A stretch of 5,455 nucleotides of DNA from Beijerinckiaceae bacterium (GTDB lineage: Bacteria; Pseudomonadota; Alphaproteobacteria; Rhizobiales; Beijerinckiaceae), in contig DAICZI010000151.1 of the NCBI GenBank assembly GCA_027311205.1, forward strand, positions 1-5,455, in the 5' to 3' direction. The notes below the pieces were generated by a model that saw only the letters and a list, made by a program, of their open reading frames with translations, searched no databases and was not told the DNA's origin. The position numbers were made by a program, and so were the translations under genes. Positions 1-5,455 of this stretch are shown piece after piece; position 1 is the first letter of the stretch; the number at the start of each line of letters is the position of its first letter.

Positions 1-69
1 GGCTTTGTTGCCGAGGTCGTCAGGGCCAGCGGCGCCGGGCAAAACGGCACAGCGGTCTTGCGCGATTGA
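1..69 (+). CDS. C-terminal end of an unidentified gene, cut by the left window edge
   Basis: Frame 1 from the first base is open for 22 codons and stops at TGA 67-69. The peptide ends in GTAVLRD. Seventeen of the 22 codons end in G or C, as in the real genes nearby, and the composition is balanced (V, A, G, E, D). The alternative plus frame beginning at base 3 is an Arg/Gly/Cys-rich string typical of a shadow. The gene would converge on the histidine kinase, with only 24 bases between the two stop codons. Too little is visible to name a family. That it is coding at all is inferred from composition alone. Confidence 0.45.
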   Translation, partial: GFVAEVVRASGAGQNGTAVLRD

Positions 70-93
70 ACCACGACAAAAAACCGGTCGCCA

Positions 94-1131
94 TCATGCG
101 TCGTTGGGCCTGAACAGCGGCAGATACACGTTGAAAGTCGCGCCTCGACCCAACTTGCTGTCAATGTCCAACCGCCCACGGTGGCGTGCGACAATGTGTT
201 TGACAATGGCGAGGCCCAGCCCGGTGCCGCCTTTCGAGCGGCTTTCCCCGGCATCGACACGGTAAAACCGCTCTGTCAGGCGCGGCAGGTGATCGGGCGC
301 AATGCCTGGCCCCTTGTCGCGCACGCTGAACAAGGCTGAATGGTTTATGTGCGTGACGCCAATGGTAACATCGCCCGCCGCGCCACCGTATTTGATGGCA
401 TTTTCGATGAGATTCTCGGCGACACGGGCCAGTTCATCGCGGTCGCCCCGCACCAGAACACCATCGGCCAGATCCAGCTTCAGCGTCACTCCCTGCTGAT
501 TTGCCATGCTCGACAATGTATCGGCGATATAGGCGACCACATCACCAAGATCGACCTGATCAGCAGGCTGCAAATGCAGCGTCTGCTCAATGCGCGACAG
601 CGACAGCAAGTCATCCACCAGCCGCGCCATGCGTCGGGCCTGCTCGTGCATCAGCCCCAGAAAGCGTTCGCGGGCCACGCTGTCTTCGCGCGCTGCGCCC
701 TGCAAAGTCTCGATAAAGCCGATCAGGGACGCCAGCGGCGTGCGCAGTTCATGGCTGGCGTTGGCGACAAAATCGACCCGCATCCGCTCGACCCGGCGCA
801 ATTCGGTGAGGTCGCGGAAGGCCAGCACCAGCATCGCCGAGCCTTCAATGTCGTTGACCGGCGCAACATGCACGTCAAACACTCGCTCCAGCGGCACGCG
901 CTCATGCCACAACACGTGATGGTTTGAACCATCGCGGCGCGAGACCACCATGGCATCAAGCACATCGGGCGCGCGCAGGCTCAAGGCCAAAGGCAGGCCG
1001 GGGCGCAGTCCCGGAAACAGCACCAGCGCTGCCGCATTGGCAACGATGACACGGTCTCCCAGACCCACCAAAACGGTAGGAAATGGCAGGCTGGCGACGA
1101 GGGCTGCTGTGGCGGGGAGCGCCTGATTCAT
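94..1131 (-). CDS. PhoR-like sensor histidine kinase without membrane segments
   Basis: A 345-residue sensor kinase that would autophosphorylate on histidine and pass the phosphate to a response regulator. Residues about 10-112 look like a PAS-type sensor domain (ANAAALVLFPG at 31-41, ending in FRDLTELRRVERMR). The HisKA dimerisation helix follows, with phospho-acceptor H127 in FVANASHELRTPL. The catalytic ATPase domain shows the N box ENLIENAIKY (N240, N244), the G1 box DKGPGI (D272), the F box residue F289 and the G2 box GGTGLGL (301-307). The layout and H box match PhoR, the phosphate-starvation sensor, but no phoB, pst or phoU gene is in the window, so the signal is inferred. PhoR normally has one or two N-terminal membrane helices; none is present here. 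The ATG at 1131 has an AGGG seven bases upstream. The preceding membrane-protein gene is in the same frame, 42 bases upstream, so co-transcription is likely. Confidence 0.9.
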   Translation of the reverse strand: MNQALPATAALVASLPFPTVLVGLGDRVIVANAAALVLFPGLRPGLPLALSLRAPDVLDAMVVSRRDGSNHHVLWHERVPLERVFDVHVAPVNDIEGSAMLVLAFRDLTELRRVERMRVDFVANASHELRTPLASLIGFIETLQGAAREDSVARERFLGLMHEQARRMARLVDDLLSLSRIEQTLHLQPADQVDLGDVVAYIADTLSSMANQQGVTLKLDLADGVLVRGDRDELARVAENLIENAIKYGGAAGDVTIGVTHINHSALFSVRDKGPGIAPDHLPRLTERFYRVDAGESRSKGGTGLGLAIVKHIVARHRGRLDIDSKLGRGATFNVYLPLFRPNDA

Positions 1132-1173
1132 GGCCGAGCCCTGATGGCAGTGGCTATCTGGCTCACAATCGTC

Positions 1174-2211
1174 TCAAGCGTCATCGCTATCCCCGCTTTG
1201 TGTCATGGCTTCGCGCAGCGAGCGCCAGCGCACTACACCCTCATGCGCGCCCAGCAAAGCCAAAGCCAGCACAAACGGCAGAAAATAATAGATCACCCGA
1301 AACATCAGCAACGAGGCGAGCACAGCGGCAACGGAGGGCACCGTCACCACATGCAGCATGGTCAGTTCAAACACCCCAATGCCGCCCGGCGCATTGCTCG
1401 CAATGCCGAGCAGGCTGGCAAACACATAAAGCGCCACAAACAGGATGTAATTGACCTGATGACCTGTCGGCAGCAGAAAATACAAGGCCGCCGCCGCGCC
1501 GCAAAGATCAATCAGGCCCAGCGCGATCTGCCAGCAGGTCAGATAAAATCCCGGCAACTCAAGCCGCAAGCCCTTGATTCGCATCCGTCGGCGACGCACC
1601 GAAACAAAGGCGAGATAGCCGATGATGCCAGCCAGAACACCAAGGCCCAGCGCAAAATTGAGCGTAATCGTCAGATGGTCGATGCTCGCAAGGGCAGCGG
1701 GTTGGACGCTGAGGGCAAGGCCAATCACCAGCGCCATGCCGAGCCAGAAAGTGATGGAGGCGATCAGCGTCAGGCTGGCAACTTTGCCTGGCGTCAGGCC
1801 CACCCGGCTATAGACCCAATAGCGCACGGTTCCGCCGGTAATCAGCGGAAATCCCATAACAAACGAAATGGCATAGGCCGCAAATGACCCAAGCGCGATG
1901 GTTCGATACGGCACCTTCAGGCGCAATTGCCGCATGGCAACAGCATCATAGCCGGGCAGCGCGATATAGGAAATTGCCGTACAGCCGAGCGCCAGCGCGA
2001 TCTGCCGCCGGGACGTGTTGGCAAGGGCGCTTTGAATATGTGCCAAATCAAGCGACGAAATTGTGCGCCCCAGGAAAAACAGCGCCAAGGCGATAATCAG
2101 CATGCTGACGCCGAAGCCCAGCCTGTGCCAGAGCTGGCGATCCTGGATGCGTTTGCGGCGCAGCGCAGGCATGAGCGGCTCGGATGGTTCGGTGCCGTGA
2201 GCGCGTGACAA
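1174..2211 (-). CDS. YbhN/UPF0104-type multi-span membrane protein (MprF flippase-like domain)
   Basis: A 345-residue integral membrane protein of the lysylphosphatidylglycerol-synthase transmembrane family. Hydrophobic spans are visible at about 33-48, 70-90, 105-122, 145-168, 182-203, 222-246, 253-271 and 292-322 (the last may be two). Family hallmarks are GGTVRYWVYSRVGL (126-139) and NAPGGIGVFE (273-282). The cytosolic aminoacyl-transferase domain of full MprF is absent, so it should not make lysyl-lipids; in MprF this membrane half flips modified lipids, but the role of stand-alone members is poorly defined. The N-terminus is basic (RRKRIQDR), and the C-terminus is acidic and ends DSDDA. 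The start is taken as TTG at 2211, because a GAGG lies six bases upstream and the codon just before it is an in-frame TGA. ATG at 2172 (Met14) is the alternative, with a poorer ribosome site. The gene heads a minus-strand pair with the histidine kinase and is divergent from marR. Confidence 0.87.
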   Translation of the reverse strand: MSRAHGTEPSEPLMPALRRKRIQDRQLWHRLGFGVSMLIIALALFFLGRTISSLDLAHIQSALANTSRRQIALALGCTAISYIALPGYDAVAMRQLRLKVPYRTIALGSFAAYAISFVMGFPLITGGTVRYWVYSRVGLTPGKVASLTLIASITFWLGMALVIGLALSVQPAALASIDHLTITLNFALGLGVLAGIIGYLAFVSVRRRRMRIKGLRLELPGFYLTCWQIALGLIDLCGAAAALYFLLPTGHQVNYILFVALYVFASLLGIASNAPGGIGVFELTMLHVVTVPSVAAVLASLLMFRVIYYFLPFVLALALLGAHEGVVRWRSLREAMTQSGDSDDA

Positions 2212-2217
2212 TCAAGA

Positions 2218-2221
2218 CCTC
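2218..2221 (-). promoter_or_regulatory. Ribosome binding site supporting the TTG start of the membrane-protein gene
   Basis: Read on the minus strand, GAGG stands six bases before the TTG at 2211. The downstream ATG at 2172 lacks a comparable purine run at proper spacing. This favours the TTG start, adding 13 residues to the basic N-terminal tail. It is sequence evidence only. Confidence 0.5.
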
Positions 2222-2265
2222 GTCGTTATATGAGCCGCCTTATGCTTATCCCTGCCGCAGTGTGA

Positions 2266-2278
2266 TGTCTTGAAGACA
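2266..2278. promoter_or_regulatory. Candidate MarR operator palindrome
   Basis: TGTCTT-G-AAGACA is a perfect 6+1+6 inverted repeat about 61 bases upstream of the marR ATG and 54 bases from the TTG of the divergent gene. MarR proteins bind as dimers to short palindromes, commonly in their own divergent promoter region, so autoregulation is the natural reading. The operator role is inferred from position and symmetry; no second copy of this motif was seen in the window. Confidence 0.4.
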
Positions 2279-2339
2279 CTTGCACAGTTTTTCGCCAGAG
2301 TTTAAGGCTGAACTCAAGGCGTAAGGGGACATAATTGCC

Positions 2340-2801
2340 ATGAGCCAACTGGCCGACGCGTCACGCGTCTGGTTTCGGATGATGCGCCTAAGCACGCGCA
2401 TCCGCAACGCCATGGCAGCAAGGCTGCGCGGGCTTGATCTTTCATTGCCGCAATGCGACGTCCTGACCACTTTGACCGAACAGGAAGGCATTTCCCAGCA
2501 GGAACTTGCCAAGCGGCTATATGTGACCAAGGGTAACATTTCGGGCCTGATTGACCGGTTGACGGAAGCAGGCTTCGTCGAGCGCCGCACCATTGATGGC
2601 GACAAGCGCTCGCACGCCCTCTATCTCACCCGTGCGGGCCATGCAATGGCGCAACAGGGCATCGCCGCACAGATGGCCTATGTCGAGGAGACGTTCGGGC
2701 GGCTGGAACCTATGCAACTGCATGCGTTCGATGAACTGCTGAAAGCCACCCGTGGGTTTGTGCGCACTGTCGCCGCCCGCGACAATTCCGAACACCCATG
2801 A
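2340..2801 (+). CDS. MarR-family transcriptional regulator
   Basis: A 153-residue cytosolic DNA-binding protein of the usual MarR length. Helices at about 5-30 and 105-146 would form the dimer interface. Between them lies the winged helix: LPQCDVLTTL (36-45), ISQQELAKRL (51-60), the probable recognition helix VTKGNISGLIDRLTEAGFV (62-80), and the wing ERRTIDGDKRSHALYLT with the conserved D-x-R pattern (D88, R90). MarR proteins usually repress until a small phenolic, lipophilic or metabolite ligand releases them; the ligand is unknown here. The ATG has a strong AAGGGGA ribosome site ten bases upstream. The stop overlaps the amidase start by four bases (ATGA), so the two genes are almost certainly one operon and translationally coupled. 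Codons 6-10 contain a perfect 15-bp palindrome (2355-2369). Confidence 0.93.
   Translation: MSQLADASRVWFRMMRLSTRIRNAMAARLRGLDLSLPQCDVLTTLTEQEGISQQELAKRLYVTKGNISGLIDRLTEAGFVERRTIDGDKRSHALYLTRAGHAMAQQGIAAQMAYVEETFGRLEPMQLHAFDELLKATRGFVRTVAARDNSEHP
2355..2369. repeat. Perfect 15-bp palindrome inside the 5' end of marR
   Basis: GACGCGT-C-ACGCGTC is a perfect 7+1+7 inverted repeat covering codons 6-10 (Asp-Ala-Ser-Arg-Val). It could be an intragenic operator, or a hairpin in the mRNA just after the start codon. Since all its codons but TCA are ones favoured in a GC-rich genome, chance is also possible. Confidence 0.4.
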
Positions 2802-4252
2802 TCGGGCTGCTTGCGGCCGACGGCACGGCACAACTGGCCGCGTTGCGTGCCCGCACGATCAGCGCTCACGAATTATTTGCCGCGACACTGGCACGCCTTG
2901 ATGCGCTCAACCCGTCGCTCAACGCGCTGATCGAGGTTGATCGCGAGGCAGGCTTTCGGGCCGCTGCCGCCAGCGACGCACGCTTTGCTGCCGGGACTGC
3001 CGGGTTGCTGGAAGGCCTGCCTGTCTCCATCAAGGACTGTTTTGACGTTGCGGGCTTTGGCAACCGCGCCGGGGCTGGTGCCTACGCCGATCATCGCCCG
3101 AGCGAGGATGCCATTGCGGTCGCCCGCTTACGGGCCGCCGGTGCGGTGATTTTCGGCAAGAGCAACGTTCCGGCTTTTGCCGGTGACTTCCAGACCTATA
3201 ATCGCCTGTTTGGCACCACCAATGCGCCTTTTGATCTGGCCCGCTCGCCGGGCGGCTCGTCAGGCGGCGCGGCCTGCGCCATTGCCAGCGCCATGAGCAC
3301 ACTGGAGCTTGGCTCGGATATTGGCGGCTCAATCCGCTGGCCCGCCCATTGCTGTGGCATTTACGGGCTGAAGCCGACATGGGATCTGGTGCCAACGTTC
3401 GGCCATGTGCCGCCCGCCCCCGGCATGCGGCTGCGCCAGTCGGCCGATATGGTGGTCGCAGGCCCCCTGGCGCGCTCGGCCCGCGATCTGGCGCTGGCCC
3501 TGAAACTCGTCGCTGGCCCGCTGAACGCGGCAGGCCCGGCGTTTCTGAGTCCGCCACGTTGCAGCAGCCCCAAAGGCTTGCGGATCGCCGTCTGGCCCGA
3601 TGACGCCTTTTCCCCCGTCGAGGCGACCGTGCGCGATGGCGTAGTGCTGGCCGCCAGGGCGCTGGCCCAGGCTGGGGCAGATGTGGACGATCACGCCCGG
3701 CCTGCCCTTGATTTTGCCGGGCTTTATGAGGCCTATGCCCTGCTGCTTCATGCCATCACCGCCTCCGGCCTGCCGGAAGCCGCACGCAACCGGTTGATCG
3801 CCATGGCGGATAATTTTGGCCCCGGGGAGCGTTCGCACGCCGCCCTGCAAGCGCGCGGTGCGCGGCTCAACGCGGCGGATTACGCGCTGGTGCAAAGCCG
3901 TCGGAAGGCCGCCAAAGCTGCCTTTGCGGCATTTTTCGAAAACTGGGATGCGTTGCTGTTGCCGCCAGCCCCCTGCACTGCTATTCCGCATGACCATTCA
4001 CCCGACATGATGGCGCGCACGATTTCGGTGAATGGTTCGGTGCGGCCCTATTTTGATATCACCCATTGGGCGTCTTTTGCCACCTTTTGCGGCCTGCCTG
4101 CTTGCAGCGCGCCTGTGACCATGACGCCCGAGGGACGACCCAGCGGCGTCCAGATCATCTGCGCCGCAGGTCAGGATCGCCAGGCCCTGGTCATCGCCGC
4201 CATGCTCGGCGAGATGCTCCCCAGCGCGCAGGCCCCGGCCAGCTTGCCGTAG
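2798..4252 (+). CDS. Amidase-signature family hydrolase
   Basis: A 484-residue serine amidohydrolase of normal family length, cleaving a carboxamide or similar C-N bond through an acyl-enzyme. The triad is visible: K79 in LPVSIKDCFDVAG, cis-Ser S154 in RSPGGSSGG, and nucleophile S178 in SDIGGSIRWPA. Spacing K79-S154-S178 (75 and 24 residues) equals that of fatty acid amide hydrolase (K142, S217, S241). CGIYGLKPT (186-194) is the usual motif after the nucleophile. The C-terminal part keeps family-like stretches such as FCGLPACSAPV and GVQIIC. No signal peptide is seen, so it is probably cytosolic. It is not GatA by context: there is no gatB or gatC, and a MarR gene precedes it. The substrate cannot be read from sequence. 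The ATG at 2798 overlaps the marR stop and has no good ribosome site of its own, consistent with translational coupling. It is probably under MarR control. Confidence 0.93.
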   Translation: MIGLLAADGTAQLAALRARTISAHELFAATLARLDALNPSLNALIEVDREAGFRAAAASDARFAAGTAGLLEGLPVSIKDCFDVAGFGNRAGAGAYADHRPSEDAIAVARLRAAGAVIFGKSNVPAFAGDFQTYNRLFGTTNAPFDLARSPGGSSGGAACAIASAMSTLELGSDIGGSIRWPAHCCGIYGLKPTWDLVPTFGHVPPAPGMRLRQSADMVVAGPLARSARDLALALKLVAGPLNAAGPAFLSPPRCSSPKGLRIAVWPDDAFSPVEATVRDGVVLAARALAQAGADVDDHARPALDFAGLYEAYALLLHAITASGLPEAARNRLIAMADNFGPGERSHAALQARGARLNAADYALVQSRRKAAKAAFAAFFENWDALLLPPAPCTAIPHDHSPDMMARTISVNGSVRPYFDITHWASFATFCGLPACSAPVTMTPEGRPSGVQIICAAGQDRQALVIAAMLGEMLPSAQAPASLP

Positions 4253-4300
4253 GGTTCTTCACCGTCGGTTCATGCTTGCTTAAGTATCGCACGTCATGGT

Positions 4301-4330
4301 GCAGGCGGGTGGCAAAGTATGCCAGCCTGC
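4301..4330. other. Strong imperfect hairpin downstream of the amidase
   Basis: The arms are GCAGGC (4301-4306) with GCCTGC (4325-4330) and TGGCA (4310-4314) with TGCCA (4320-4324). The loop is AAGTA, and a three-base GGG bulge lies on the left arm, giving 11 paired positions. It begins 48 bases after the amidase stop. Neither strand has a following T-run, so a classic intrinsic terminator is not supported. It could protect the 3' end of the marR-amidase transcript or be part of a structured RNA. Confidence 0.4.
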
Positions 4331-4414
4331 GTAGCGGAGTAGTGTCTCATGCGTGCCTTCCCCCAATTCAATCCGGGCGCCCTAGCCCCCGAGCCTGCAC
4401 TTATGGTCGGCCCC

Positions 4415-4561
4415 TCAAGGCAAGTCGGCCGCCAAATACCGCCAGAGCTCGCCCATTGTCTTGGTCTTGCTGCCGTCGCCAAAGCGCTTGGCATTGACCA
4501 TGAACTCGAATTGCCGGCCTTTGTGACTTGCGAAATTGATGAGCCTCTGGCAATGCAACCT
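4415..4561 (-). pseudogene. C-terminal coding remnant of an unrecognised gene
   Basis: On the minus strand, codons up to the TGA at 4417-4415 have a clear coding composition. Of 43 codons from 4546 down to 4418, 33 end in G or C, against about half GC in first and 42% in second positions. The peptide is protein-like: LINFASHKGRQFEF, then MVNAKRFGDGSKTKTMGE, then LWRYLAADLP. It is rich in Lys, Phe, Asn and Asp, which antisense shadows rarely are. The frame stays open to an ATG at 4699, but that would overlap the start of the metallophosphoesterase gene antisense, and the upstream part looks less coding. The nearest internal ATG (4501) would leave only 28 residues. I do not recognise the family. 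A truncated or decayed gene is the best reading; a genuine small gene is possible. The right boundary is approximate. Confidence 0.35.
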
Positions 4562-4643
4562 CCAGTCGCACAAGCCTGCATGAACGGCTAAAAACGCTCG
4601 GCCCGGCTTTGCGCATGCCACCCACCGCCGGAATACCGTGCCA

Positions 4644-5455
4644 ATGGCTTTGATCAACCGCCGCCGTTTCATCCAGCTTGCCGCTGCCACAGGCCTCACC
4701 GGCTTTGTGCTGGCCGGTGACGCCTTTGCGGTTGAACCAGCCTTTATGCTGGATGTGACCCGCTATAAACTGGCTATCAAAGGCTGGCCGAAGGGCTTGC
4801 GGCTGAAAATCGCCGCCATCGCCGATATTCATGCGTGCGATCCCCTGATGTCGGAGGCGCGGATCCGCGCCATTGCCACGCTCGCTAACAGCCTCCAGCC
4901 TGACCTCATCGTGCTGCTGGGCGATTTCAATGCCGGGCATGATTTCGTCACGGGTGCGGTTTACCCCGAGCAATGGGCGCGCGCCCTCTCCGCCTTGCAA
5001 GCCCCGCTGGGAGCCTGGGGCGTGCTTGGCAATCATGATTGGTGGCACGGCCCGCTGCTCAACATGCCCTCCGACGGCGGCGCGGGTGTGCGTCGCGGCA
5101 TGCATCTGGCAGGCATTGAGGTGATGGAAAACCGGGCGGTGCGGCTCGTGCATCAAGGCCAGCCATTCTGGCTGCTCGGCCTTGCCGACCAGATGGCGCA
5201 TTTGATCCGCCCCGGCTTGACGAAGGGTGCCGACGATCTGCCAGGGACTTTGGCGCAGGTGAAGGATGATGCACCGGCCATCCTGCTGGCGCATGAACCC
5301 GATATCTTTCGCCGCGTGCCGCAACGCATTGCATTGACGCTCTGCGGCCATACCCACGGCGGTCAGGTCAACCTGCCATTTTTGCACCGTCGCTGGTGGA
5401 GAGACGGCTTCACCGGCTATGATTCGATTTACGGCCCCACCGAGATTGACGGTCG
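4644..5455 (+). CDS. Tat-exported calcineurin-like metallophosphoesterase, cut by the right window edge
   Basis: The first 270 codons of a binuclear-metal phosphoesterase run open to the window end. The N-terminus NRRRFIQLAAATG with a following hydrophobic stretch and AFA at 27-29 is a Tat-type signal, with cleavage probably after A29, so the enzyme would act in the periplasm or at the outer face of the inner membrane. Metal and catalytic motifs appear in order: D61-x-H63 (ADIHACDP), GDFN (93-96), GNHDWW (129-134), H217 in LAHEPD, and CGHTHGGQ (234-241). This resembles YkuE/YaeI-type phosphoesterases; relatives include lipid-processing enzymes such as the LpxG type, but the substrate here is unknown. 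The ATG at 4644 is chosen because the twin-arginine stretch follows directly; an in-frame GTG at 4638 adds two residues. The ribosome site is weak (GGA 11 bases upstream). The gene follows the amidase on the same strand, but a 391-bp gap argues against a shared operon. Confidence 0.9.
   Translation, partial: MALINRRRFIQLAAATGLTGFVLAGDAFAVEPAFMLDVTRYKLAIKGWPKGLRLKIAAIADIHACDPLMSEARIRAIATLANSLQPDLIVLLGDFNAGHDFVTGAVYPEQWARALSALQAPLGAWGVLGNHDWWHGPLLNMPSDGGAGVRRGMHLAGIEVMENRAVRLVHQGQPFWLLGLADQMAHLIRPGLTKGADDLPGTLAQVKDDAPAILLAHEPDIFRRVPQRIALTLCGHTHGGQVNLPFLHRRWWRDGFTGYDSIYGPTEIDG

Larger units (their letters stand above)
2212..2339. promoter_or_regulatory. Divergent intergenic region between the membrane-protein gene and marR
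   Basis: This 128-bp gap must carry promoters for both directions. On the plus strand a weak pair, TTGCAC (2280-2285) and TTTAAG (2301-2306), has a short 15-base spacer. On the minus strand TATAAC (2230 down to 2225) resembles a -10 but lacks a recognisable -35, and it lies so close to the TTG start that it would fit the ATG at 2172 better. A second minus-strand option pairs TTCAAG (within the palindrome) with GATAAG about 18 bases on. None is strong. The marR ribosome site AAGGGGA (2323-2329) lies ten bases before its ATG. The palindrome at 2266-2278 sits between the two sets of signals. Confidence 0.4.
4253..4643. other. 391-bp gap between the amidase and the metallophosphoesterase genes
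   Basis: No complete convincing gene or tRNA was recognised. The gap holds the hairpin at 4301-4330 and the minus-strand coding-like remnant ending at 4415, both listed separately. No clear intrinsic terminator follows the amidase stop, and no clear promoter was found before the metallophosphoesterase. By eye the first part (4253-4350) is less GC-rich than the flanking genes. The region may be a scar from gene loss or insertion, or may hide an unannotated RNA. Confidence 0.5.

Noticed and set aside
74..90. Possible terminator between the left-edge gene and the kinase (CGAC, A-run, GTCG)
   Set aside because: The stem is only four base pairs and the A/T run sits in the loop, not after the stem, so it does not fit an intrinsic terminator on either strand.
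340..927. Long plus-strand open frame (195 codons) opposite the kinase gene
   Set aside because: It is antisense to a kinase with all catalytic boxes intact, and its product is Gln/His/Arg-rich with no recognisable domain. This is the usual shadow of a GC-rich gene.
1144..1887. Plus-strand open frame of 247 codons opposite the membrane-protein gene
   Set aside because: The product is rich in Gln, Arg, His and Lys with no hydrophobic or domain pattern. It mirrors the membrane-protein codons and is an antisense shadow.
3329..3997. Minus-strand open frame of 222 codons within the amidase
   Set aside because: It lies wholly inside the catalytic region of a well-supported amidase, and its product is Gly/Arg/Gln-rich and low in complexity.
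4361..4380. TTCAATC resembling a tRNA T-loop
   Set aside because: The flanking bases do not form a five-pair T stem, and no anticodon arm, acceptor stem or CCA end was found at the expected distances.
4349..4591. Plus-strand 80-codon open frame in the gap before the metallophosphoesterase
   Set aside because: Across 4418-4546 its third codon positions are only about half GC while its first positions are the GC-rich ones, the opposite of real genes here. The minus-strand frame explains the pattern better.
4401..5387. Minus-strand open frame of 328 codons covering the metallophosphoesterase
   Set aside because: Despite its length it is antisense to a gene with all five metal-binding motifs, and its product has no recognisable domain. 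The remnant at 4415-4561 is in a different frame.

Overview
The window reads as a compact stretch of a GC-rich proteobacterial chromosome, most likely alphaproteobacterial. This is inferred from strongly GC-ending codons, a PhoR-type sensor kinase, a Tat-exported metallophosphoesterase of a style common in that class, and tight gene packing. It cannot be placed to genus by reading. No rRNA, tRNA, CRISPR array, insertion sequence or phage gene was recognised.

Layout from left to right. Positions 1-69 hold the last codons of an unidentified plus-strand gene. It converges on a minus-strand pair: a YbhN/MprF-type multi-span membrane protein (2211 to 1174) followed by a PhoR-like sensor histidine kinase (1131 to 94). 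The two minus-strand genes lie in the same reading frame, separated by a single TGA and 14 sense codons. The kinase has no membrane segment of its own, so the pair would read as one membrane-anchored kinase if that TGA were absent or read through.

A 128-bp divergent intergenic region (2212-2339) carries a perfect odd-centred palindrome, a candidate operator. Rightward from it runs a marR-amidase operon (2340-2801 and 2798-4252), joined by an ATGA overlap. The amidase retains the Lys-cisSer-Ser triad of the amidase-signature family. The MarR protein probably regulates the operon in response to the amidase substrate or a related compound; this is inferred from context.

The 391-bp gap 4253-4643 is the least explained part. 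It contains a strong imperfect hairpin (4301-4330) and, on the minus strand, about 43-48 codons (ending at 4415) with a clear coding composition but no convincing start. This looks like the C-terminal remnant of a lost or decayed gene. The window ends inside a plus-strand Tat-exported calcineurin-like metallophosphoesterase (from 4644), complete at its N-terminus and cut by the window edge.

No clearly new multi-gene system is evident. The observations most worth following are the same-frame membrane-protein/kinase junction, the paired palindromes around the marR start, and the orphan coding remnant.
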